Notes under the pieces: model-generated
What the model was told of the DNA's origin: nothing
Database searches by the model: none
What the model saw: only the letters and a program-made list of their open reading frames with translations
Shown: positions 6,305-12,965 of the stretch, piece after piece
Layout of the letters: every line of letters starts with the position of its first letter
How positions within the stretch are numbered: position 1 is the stretch's first letter
Source: Candidatus Marinamargulisbacteria bacterium SCGC AG-343-D04
GTDB taxonomy: Bacteria > Margulisbacteria > Marinamargulisbacteria > GCA-2716485 > GCA-002719695
Reading direction: 5' to 3'
Assembly: GCA_003265885.1 (NCBI GenBank)
Contig: QFBQ01000019.1
Location: forward strand, 1-29,126
Length of the DNA stretch: 29,126 nt
Program-made: the position numbers and the translations under genes

Positions 6305-8155
6305 ATGAGAGAGCGAATGGAAAATTTAAACAACGACCATCAATTTCATATTCCTGTTATGGGAACAGCGTTTACCATTGATACCCCTATTAAAGTTGCA
6401 CGATTTGGAATTTCTTCAGTGATTTCCTTATGTGATGATGAATTATGTGAAAACATGAGACAGTATTACTCTGGCGTCTTTGATATTGAGTATACAGAAA
6501 TTTCCAAAAAAGTAGACGATTTTAGAGCCAAACGGATTACGGCATATTTAAATGTTGTAAATGAGATTGTAAACAGACAAATTGCGGAGATGAAACAACA
6601 ATCCTTTGAAGAGGCTTCAGATCTTGTGAAATATTTCGAATGTTTGCCAGAAACATCAGATGCAACAGTGTTATATAAGATATTACAAAAAACAATGAAT
6701 ACAGAGGAACGAGCTCGCATCAAAGAGCAGTTATTGGGCTTTGTTAAACCAGGATCTATTGATGTAAACATCATGACAAAATTAGATAGAGACACCTATG
6801 ATAAAAACGCAGAGAAAAGAGAGACTATGTATTCAGATGCCTTATCGGCCTTAAGAGGTTTTGCTGAAAGTGATTTAGAAGCCTCTATTGTTTTTTCTGC
6901 AGGATTTAACAGACGTTTATATGGCTATATCGATCAATTCGATGATTTTTTCCCAGATTCAACAGGCTTTTTGAAAAAGAAAGTCATTTTAAAAGTATCA
7001 GATTACAGATCCAGTTTAACGCAAGGAAAGTTTTTGGCGAAAAAGGGTGTATGGGTATCTGAATATAGAATAGAGTCGGGGCTAAATTGTGGAGGACACG
7101 CTTTTGCTTCTGATGGATATTTATTAGGCCCTATTTTAGAAGAATTCAAACAAAACAAGACAGATCTAGTGTCTTCATTATTTGTGACCTGTAATAAGGT
7201 TTTAGAACAAAAGAGAGACATCTCGTTTTCGATATTTCCGGAAGTAGATATTACAGTACAAGGCGGAATAGGAACCTATAACGAGCACAACTTTTTATTG
7301 CAATATTATAATCTCAAGAGAACAGGGTGGGCGACGCCATTTTTATTGGTCCCTGAAGTTACTATTGTAGATGATGAAACCAGACAGTTGTTATCCAAAG
7401 CAGAAGAAGACGATTTATATTTAAGTGGTGTATCGCCATTAGGTGTTCCCTTTAATTCAGTGAGAGGAACAGAAAGTGAAAAACAAAAGATGGAACGTTT
7501 CGAGAATGGTAAGCCAGGAAGTCCATGTCCTAAGGGCTATTTGGTGTCCAATACGGAGTTTTCTAAGAAGCCTGTCTGTACTGCGTCAGTTTTCTTTCAA
7601 AAACGTAAAATAGAGCAATTAAAAGCCCTTAGCTTAAGTTCAGAAGCCTTAAAGAATGCGGTTTCTAAAGTGGTAGAGAAAGTATGTTTATGCGAAGATT
7701 TGGCGGCAAGTGCATTACTGAGTAATAATATAGAAAACAAACGTCCGTTGAAGACAGCAGTGTGTGCGGGCCCAAATTTGGCATATTTTTCACGCCTATC
7801 GTCTTTAAAAGATATGGTTGGACATATTTATGGACGTATTCAATTATTAAACAATAAATATCGTCCTAATTTATTTGTATCAGAGTTAAAGATGTATGTG
7901 AATTATTTTTCAAAAGAGATACAAAAGTTAAAAGATGAACCTACGCAGTTAGATATTAAGTACTTAAATAGATTTAGAGATAATTTAAATGATGGAATTC
8001 AATATTATCATGACTTAGTTCCTAAATTAGTAAATGAAACCGTTAAATATAAAGTTAAGATGAAAGAAGAGTTAGAGACTCTAACGAGTGAGTTAGATGA
8101 AATGGTAAACTCATCTTCTCATTTATTTTCAGTACCTGTTGCGGCAGTCTCGTAG
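6305..8155 (+). CDS. Conserved-looking 616-aa protein of unknown function with C-terminal cysteine cluster
   Basis: There is no signal peptide or membrane span. The N-terminus has HIPVMGTAFTIDTPIKVARF then GISSVISLCDDEL. The middle carries glycine motifs LNCGGHAF (260-267) and VQGGIGTYNEHNF (318-330), followed by GWATPFLLVPE (341-351), which read like beta-alpha-barrel loops and recall FMN-dependent TIM-barrel enzymes. A C-terminal cysteine set (C408, C425, C461, C463, C487) could bind metal or an Fe-S cluster. I have the impression that related uncharacterised proteins occur in Bacteroidetes, but I cannot verify it. ATG 6317 (residue 5) is an alternative start, as neither has a strong ribosome binding site. 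Its upstream box is identical to that of the peroxiredoxin gene, which suggests a redox or stress-linked role. Confidence 0.65.
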   Translation: MRERMENLNNDHQFHIPVMGTAFTIDTPIKVARFGISSVISLCDDELCENMRQYYSGVFDIEYTEISKKVDDFRAKRITAYLNVVNEIVNRQIAEMKQQSFEEASDLVKYFECLPETSDATVLYKILQKTMNTEERARIKEQLLGFVKPGSIDVNIMTKLDRDTYDKNAEKRETMYSDALSALRGFAESDLEASIVFSAGFNRRLYGYIDQFDDFFPDSTGFLKKKVILKVSDYRSSLTQGKFLAKKGVWVSEYRIESGLNCGGHAFASDGYLLGPILEEFKQNKTDLVSSLFVTCNKVLEQKRDISFSIFPEVDITVQGGIGTYNEHNFLLQYYNLKRTGWATPFLLVPEVTIVDDETRQLLSKAEEDDLYLSGVSPLGVPFNSVRGTESEKQKMERFENGKPGSPCPKGYLVSNTEFSKKPVCTASVFFQKRKIEQLKALSLSSEALKNAVSKVVEKVCLCEDLAASALLSNNIENKRPLKTAVCAGPNLAYFSRLSSLKDMVGHIYGRIQLLNNKYRPNLFVSELKMYVNYFSKEIQKLKDEPTQLDIKYLNRFRDNLNDGIQYYHDLVPKLVNETVKYKVKMKEELETLTSELDEMVNSSSHLFSVPVAAVS

Positions 8156-8263
8156 TTTAAAGAATTTTTAATTTTACATTCACAACAATCATCAAAACCC
8201 ATTCATTTTTTTGAAATTCTAAGTTTTGAATATGTCTATGATAGATAAATTTGTTATGAGGTT

Positions 8264-9157
8264 TTAGGAAACCTTAGACCCTTGTTCCTCTTTTAACTTA
8301 TGGTAGAGTTTTACCTTAACTAAGGAGTAGTGAAAAATAGTTTTTATAAAAAAGTAATTGTAAAATAATAACAACGTTATGGTAGTGCCATTAAATATGA
8401 ATTGTTCTGAAATTAAATAAAAATTCGCTGGAAGACTGGGAAATAAAGCTTGTTGATGGGAGAGTAAAAATACGAATAAAAAAGCAAAGGCGATGAAGAA
8501 GTTCAACATATAAAGAATAAATAATGGAATAGAAGTAACTAATAAAGGAGTTTGGAAGTCTTTCATAAGTTTTGTGCTTTCTTTAAGAATTTCAAAAGCT
8601 GGAAGGTCTTTATTCTCAATAAAAATAATGGGAGAAAGCCAGTATTTTGAATAATAATATAAAATTAAAAGTGATATTATAAATACACCGCCAATGATTT
8701 TAGTTATGGTAACACCTGAAATGGAAATAAAGATTATCCAAGAAACAGTTAATAAAAAAGTTAAAAGGAAGCATCGTTGGTTTATTTTAAAATATAAAGA
8801 TAAAGTTTTAAAAAGGTAATTGAAACTCTCAAAGCTTTTAAATAAATGTTTAAGATTTAATTGTTTTTCTTTATAAAAAATATTGGTAATACTAATTAAT
8901 CCACATGGAAGTACTGTAACTACAACAAAAGTAAGAATATATAAGAATATGTTGTAAAAAAGATTTGGTTCATTTATAAAGTTATATTTAAAATTAAGAA
9001 AATTAATAGCGAGAGGGGTAAAAGCAACCATGGGTATCAAAATAGATAATTGAATAAAAAATATAGTTGTAGAAAATTCAGACTTAGTTTGAGTCCTTAA
9101 TTTCCAAGATTCTTTATTAAGATTCCAAAATATGGAAAAATTTTTATTTAAAGCCAT
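8264..9157 (-). CDS. Polytopic membrane protein, possibly DUF975/YckC-like
   Basis: The 297-aa protein has about six hydrophobic spans (roughly residues 30-52, 66-94, 128-148, 152-172, 203-232, 255-275). It is rich in Phe, Ile, Leu and Asn, partly reflecting the local AT bias. The segment YWLSPIIFIENKDLPAFEILKES resembles the loop of DUF975-type membrane proteins, in which an abundant 'D(L/P)xAFExLKxS' pattern precedes a span; this is a weak match. The function is unknown. ATG 9157 follows an extremely AT-rich leader without Shine-Dalgarno. It is convergent with the 616-aa gene, with a 108-bp gap that holds only a weak AGGTTT/AAACCT hairpin overlapping the stop codon. Base composition and position suggest an accessory gene. 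Confidence 0.6.
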   Translation of the reverse strand: MALNKNFSIFWNLNKESWKLRTQTKSEFSTTIFFIQLSILIPMVAFTPLAINFLNFKYNFINEPNLFYNIFLYILTFVVVTVLPCGLISITNIFYKEKQLNLKHLFKSFESFNYLFKTLSLYFKINQRCFLLTFLLTVSWIIFISISGVTITKIIGGVFIISLLILYYYSKYWLSPIIFIENKDLPAFEILKESTKLMKDFQTPLLVTSIPLFILYMLNFFIAFAFLFVFLLSHQQALFPSLPANFYLISEQFIFNGTTITLLLFYNYFFIKTIFHYSLVKVKLYHKLKEEQGSKVS

Positions 9158-9280
9158 ATATATAAATATATATTAAAAAAAGTATAAATAAAAGGTTATA
9201 TATTTATAAGAGATCGATATTATATGTATTATTATTGAATATATATCCATGTCTATAAAGAAGTTATAGTTTACATGTGA
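9158..9280. other. Extremely AT-rich intergenic segment
   Basis: This is the upstream region of the membrane-protein gene: long runs of TATATA/AAATAA with many possible -10 hexamers on either strand, so no single promoter can be chosen. No coding signal is seen. Confidence 0.4.
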
Positions 9281-9400
9281 TTACCCTGAAACAGAAGAAT
9301 GATGGTGAATAATTTTCCCGTCTTTCTATACAAAGGTAAAACGAGCACCTTGTGTAGCAGAGTTTGTTTGATGACGTATCAAAACTGATGATAAATAGTT
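9281..9400 (-). pseudogene. Remnant 3' end of a SnoaL/SgcJ-like gene
   Basis: Translating the minus strand from about 9400 to the TAA at 9281-9283 gives GARFTFV, a TAG stop (9326-9328), then KDGKIIHHHSSVSG. This matches the end of the intact neighbour at 10229-10579 (EARFTFIYKEGKILHHHSSVVG), with the tyrosine codon replaced by TAG. Only about the last 30-40 codons are recognisable and no start is visible, so it is a decayed, truncated paralogue. A one-base sequencing error could explain the stop but not the missing 5' half. Confidence 0.75.
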
Positions 9401-9464
9401 ATTGAAAAGATGATCTAATCTTATATCAATAATTTACAGTTAAATGAAAAGTTCATAAAAGTAT

Positions 9465-10181
9465 TTATATGTGGTTTCTGCAACGACGTTGCTTTCTGTA
9501 GCGACATTCTGTAATTTTAGGATTACGTTGAGTTCTATCTGAAAACTCTTTTAGAGTAACATGTAATGTTTCTTCGTCAAATTTTTTAAATTCTGTGATA
9601 GCTCTATTTATATTTCCGAATGATGGAGTTAAACCAGCGAAAGCTAACGATTTCCAAGAGGGGACTTTAGAGGAAGGTGCTGGATCTTGGCAAGCAGCAT
9701 CGTCACAGTGAAGGTGTTCAAGTTTTCTTAAGCAAAAAATGCTAACTGGAAACGAAGAAAGTGGATTGCCTTGTAAAGATAATAAAGATAAATGTTTAAG
9801 TGATCCTAATTCTCTAGGAACTGATTCGATTTCATTATTATGTAAAAATAATTTCTTTAATAAGCTACATGAGGTGATAGCTATTGGAAATTGTTGAAAT
9901 CTATTGTCAGATAAATCTAGGTTTTCTAGATATTTGAAATTAAAAGTCATCGGTAATGTGCTTAAACTATTTACATTAAAATCAAGTGTATTTAAAAAAG
10001 TACACTTAAAGACTGCTTCTGGAAATGCTGATAAAGCATTTGTTCCCAAATCTAAACCAGTAATAGTAGTTGGAGCATCCAAATACTTTTCAATCTCTTT
10101 ATTTTTATCTTCTGGGGCAGATTGATAAACACTATAAAATAGATCTTTTTCGTTACGAACACTAGGTTGCAATGAAGGCAT
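9465..10181 (-). CDS. Leucine-rich-repeat protein
   Basis: The 238-aa protein has about five consecutive leucine-rich repeats between residues 42 and 156, period about 23, of the form LxxLDLSxNxxxxFPxxI (for example YLENLDLSDNRFQQFPIAI and LKKLFLHNNEIESVPREL). The N-terminal 40 residues are charged and no signal peptide is visible, so it is probably cytoplasmic unless secreted by another route. The C-terminal 70 residues are basic and end in a Lys/Arg/Cys-rich tail. LRR domains bind proteins; the partner is unknown. Bacterial LRR proteins are often accessory or effector-like. Here it lies between an intact SnoaL/SgcJ-like gene and a decayed copy of one, which looks like a rearranged spot. Only a weak purine-rich sequence precedes ATG 10181. 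Confidence 0.8.
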   Translation of the reverse strand: MPSLQPSVRNEKDLFYSVYQSAPEDKNKEIEKYLDAPTTITGLDLGTNALSAFPEAVFKCTFLNTLDFNVNSLSTLPMTFNFKYLENLDLSDNRFQQFPIAITSCSLLKKLFLHNNEIESVPRELGSLKHLSLLSLQGNPLSSFPVSIFCLRKLEHLHCDDAACQDPAPSSKVPSWKSLAFAGLTPSFGNINRAITEFKKFDEETLHVTLKEFSDRTQRNPKITECRYRKQRRCRNHI

Positions 10182-10228
10182 ATGTTCTTGTTTTTTATTT
10201 ACACTATGATGTAGTTATCTAAAAATCG

Positions 10229-10579
10229 TTAGCCTACAACAGAAGAATGGTGATGAAGTATTTTGCCTTCTTTATAGATAAAAGTAAAACGAGCTTCTTG
10301 CTCTCCTGACTCAGTTTTAAAAACGTAAAGTCCAGTATGACATTCAATAGTATTGAGTGTTGCAACCTGTTCTTGTTTACATTCAATTACTTCAGGAGAA
10401 ACGGGTAAAAATTTGTTATCAAAATAATTTTTAATACCTCCATCATGATGCAATGGGGAAGGGGAAAAGGTAGGGATAAGAATTGCATCTTGATGATATA
10501 GATCTAATAGAGAAGATAGATTCTTCTTTTTTAAATTTTCTGCCCACAACGATAGTATTGAATGTTTAGAAATAGTCAT
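10229..10579 (-). CDS. SnoaL-like/SgcJ-EcaC family small protein
   Basis: The 116-aa protein fits the NTF2-like (SnoaL, DUF4440, SgcJ/EcaC) fold: an N-terminal helix with LWAENLKKKNLSSLLDLYHQDAILIPTF, then strands ending in EARFTFIYKEGKILHHHSSVVG. The closing 'RFTFVY..G.I.HHHSS' pattern is characteristic of the SgcJ/EcaC-type group and of calcium/calmodulin-dependent kinase association-like domains. Members bind small hydrophobic ligands or act in ketosteroid isomerase-like chemistry; the substrate here is unknown. Its ATG lies one base after the thiC stop (TAATATG), with AAGGAG inside the thiC 3' end, so translation is probably coupled to thiC. A link to thiamine metabolism is only suggested by this. 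A decayed second copy of the C-terminus lies at 9281-9400. Confidence 0.75.
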   Translation of the reverse strand: MTISKHSILSLWAENLKKKNLSSLLDLYHQDAILIPTFSPSPLHHDGGIKNYFDNKFLPVSPEVIECKQEQVATLNTIECHTGLYVFKTESGEQEARFTFIYKEGKILHHHSSVVG

Positions 10580-10580
10580 A

Positions 10581-12383
10581 TTATCCCAGACTCCTTTTAA
10601 ATTCTTCTGCTTTTTCTTTTAAACCTTTTTGAATAGCTTCTTGAGAATCATAGCCATTCTTTTTAGCATAATCTCTGACATCTTGAGTAATTTTCATTGA
10701 ACAAAAATTTGGCCCACACATGGAACAGAAATGAGCTGTCTTTGCTTTTTCAGTTGGCAATGTTTCATCATGATAACTGCGCGCAGTATCCGGATCCAAG
10801 CTGAGATTAAATTGATCGTCCCAACGAAACTCAAAACGTGCTTTAGATAATGCATCATCACGATTCTGTGCATTAGGATGGCCTTTTGCTAGGTCTGCAG
10901 CATGTGCTGCAATTTTATAGGCAATAATACCTTCTTTAACATCATCTTTATTAGGAAGGCCTAAATGTTCTTTAGGCGTGACATAACATAACATTGCTGT
11001 TCCATACCAACCGATTTGTGCCGCTCCAATTGCGCTTGTAATATGGTCATAACCTGGAGCAATGTCCGTGGTTAAAGGGCCTAATGTATAGAAAGGCGCT
11101 TCACTACAGACACTTAACTGTTTATCCATATTTTCTTTAATCAGATGCATAGGAACATGTCCTGGTCCTTCAATCATAGTTTGAATATCATGTTTCCAAG
11201 CTATTTGAGTTAACTCTCCCAATGTTTCAAGTTCTCCAAACTGTGCTTCATCATTGGCGTCTTTAATGCAGCCTGGTCTAAGGCCATCGCCTAAACTAAA
11301 GCTGACATCATAGGCTTTCATAATTTCACAAATTTCTTCAAAATGAGTATATAAAAAGTTTTCTTTATGGTGAGCTAAGCACCATTTAGCCATTATAGAT
11401 CCACCACGTGATACAATCCCTGTAAGACGTTTAGCTGTCAATGGAACGTAGCGCAATAAAACTCCAGCATGTATTGTAAAATAATCTACTCCCTGTTCTG
11501 CCTGTTCAATTAACGTATCTCTAAAAAGTTCCCAGGTTAAATCTTCGGCTTTTCCATTCACTTTCTCTAGTGCTTGATAGATAGGCACTGTTCCTATAGG
11601 GACAGGAGAGTTTCTAATAATCCATTCTCGAGTTTCATGAATATTTGGGCCAGTTGAAAGATCCATAACGGTATCTCCTCCCCACCGTATAGCCCATGTG
11701 AGTTTTTCTACTTCTTCAATAATACTTGAACTAATTGCAGAGTTTCCAATATTCGCGTTGATTTTAACAGCAAAATTTCTTCCAATAATCATCGGTTCAC
11801 ATTCGGGATGGTTAATATTCGCAGGAATAATAGCTCTTCCTGAAGCGACTTCGTCCCGTACAAATTCAGCTGACATATTTTCACGAATTGCAATATAGGC
11901 CATTTCTTCTGTAATAATACCTTTTCTAGCATAATGCATTTGGGAGACATTTCGTCCATTCTTTGCTTTTAATGGTTGTTTTTTTCGCGTAAAACGAAGG
12001 TTGTCTACGGAGCTTTCTAATTGTCTAGTATGGTAATAAATAGAACTTTGAGAGTTTAAAGATTCAACATCTTCTCGTCTGTTAATCCATGGACGACGAA
12101 TCTCAGGAAGTCCCTCTTCTATATTAACATCTTCATTAGGATCTGTATAAATTCCTGAACAATCATAAACATCTATTGGGTCGTTCTGCTCTTTTGATCC
12201 ATTAATTTCAGTGTCGCTTAGTGTAATACGACGAAAAGGGATTTGTAAGTCTGGAAATAAATCTGTTTTTTTGTAAACTTTTCTAGATCCAGAAAGAGGA
12301 GAGTAAGAAATAGATAACTCTTTTGGATTTAAACGCCTGGTTGCATTAACCCCGCTACCTGGATTTTTATGTGTATCACCCAT
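10581..12383 (-). CDS. thiC: Phosphomethylpyrimidine synthase ThiC
   Basis: The 600-aa protein is full length compared with the usual 560-630. ThiC is a radical-SAM enzyme that rearranges aminoimidazole ribotide into hydroxymethylpyrimidine phosphate for thiamine synthesis. The C-terminal cluster motif CSMCGPNFC (C553, C556, C561) binds the [4Fe-4S] cluster. Other hallmarks include the N-terminal RPWINRRED region, NANIGNSA, SRGGSIMAKWC, EGPGHVPMH and PLTTDIAPGYDHI. The gene lies 21 bp downstream of an AsnC/Lrp-type regulator and one base upstream of a SnoaL-like gene, so the three probably form one transcript. I see no TPP riboswitch upstream of thiC or of the regulator gene. The ribosome binding site is weak. 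Confidence 0.97.
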   Translation of the reverse strand: MGDTHKNPGSGVNATRRLNPKELSISYSPLSGSRKVYKKTDLFPDLQIPFRRITLSDTEINGSKEQNDPIDVYDCSGIYTDPNEDVNIEEGLPEIRRPWINRREDVESLNSQSSIYYHTRQLESSVDNLRFTRKKQPLKAKNGRNVSQMHYARKGIITEEMAYIAIRENMSAEFVRDEVASGRAIIPANINHPECEPMIIGRNFAVKINANIGNSAISSSIIEEVEKLTWAIRWGGDTVMDLSTGPNIHETREWIIRNSPVPIGTVPIYQALEKVNGKAEDLTWELFRDTLIEQAEQGVDYFTIHAGVLLRYVPLTAKRLTGIVSRGGSIMAKWCLAHHKENFLYTHFEEICEIMKAYDVSFSLGDGLRPGCIKDANDEAQFGELETLGELTQIAWKHDIQTMIEGPGHVPMHLIKENMDKQLSVCSEAPFYTLGPLTTDIAPGYDHITSAIGAAQIGWYGTAMLCYVTPKEHLGLPNKDDVKEGIIAYKIAAHAADLAKGHPNAQNRDDALSKARFEFRWDDQFNLSLDPDTARSYHDETLPTEKAKTAHFCSMCGPNFCSMKITQDVRDYAKKNGYDSQEAIQKGLKEKAEEFKRSLG

Positions 12384-12404
12384 AATTTAAAATCTTCGTA
12401 GCTC

Positions 12405-12881
12405 TTATACTTGCGATAGATCAATAGTTGGTGTTTCTTTAATAGTTCTCATGACTATTTGAGTCTGAGTATTAGAAACAGTACCTATTTTTCCAAAGTA
12501 ATCTCTGAGCAATCGTGAAAGTTCTTTAACATCTTTTGTTTTAATCTTACAAAGGTAAGATGATTGTCCTTGGACCTCATGTATTTCTTGGATATAGGCA
12601 ATATTTAGCAATGCCTCTGAAATAGATTCATCCCAGTTAGGAACAGTGGTGCTGATCCATACAAAAGCGGTAAGGTTAAAATCAAAGTTTTCAGGATTGA
12701 TTAGCGTAACATATTGGTTAATAAACCCTCTTTCTTCTAATTTTCGTACACGTTCCATTGTTGCTGAAGGTGTAAGACCAATTTCTTGTGAAATCTTGAG
12801 ATTAGTAATACGTCCTTGATCTTGTAATAATTTTAAAATCTTTAAATCTACTGGTTTGATACTCTTTTTTTTATCTTTCAT
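12405..12881 (-). CDS. AsnC/Lrp family transcriptional regulator
   Basis: The 158-aa protein has the standard Lrp/AsnC length. An N-terminal winged helix-turn-helix covers about residues 9-60 (DLKILKLLQDQGRITNLKISQEIGLTPSATMERVRKLEE). A C-terminal RAM/ligand-binding beta-alpha-beta domain follows (FVWISTTVPNW through VMRTIKE). Such proteins form octamers and bind amino acids or other small effectors. It lies immediately upstream of thiC in the same direction, suggesting autoregulation together with thiC or a nutritional link; the effector is unknown. Upstream is an 84-bp AT-rich gap after the hppA stop, with a TATAAT at about 26 bp from that stop but no good -35, so some expression could come from hppA read-through. 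No terminator is visible in the gap. Confidence 0.9.
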   Translation of the reverse strand: MKDKKKSIKPVDLKILKLLQDQGRITNLKISQEIGLTPSATMERVRKLEERGFINQYVTLINPENFDFNLTAFVWISTTVPNWDESISEALLNIAYIQEIHEVQGQSSYLCKIKTKDVKELSRLLRDYFGKIGTVSNTQTQIVMRTIKETPTIDLSQV

Positions 12882-12965
12882 ATTATCTGACCTTTCCTTA
12901 TTTATTATTATATCTTTTCTCTAAAAAAACTATAAAGACATTATAACATATACTTTTTTGTTTTA

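Noticed and set aside
9158..9280. AT-rich segment as a replication origin
   Set aside because: No DnaA-box cluster was seen and the neighbours are not origin-associated genes; AT-richness alone is not evidence.
12882..12965. Possible TPP riboswitch before the lrp-thiC genes
   Set aside because: The gap is only 84 bp, AT-rich and without the CUGAGA-type core or stems expected of the family.
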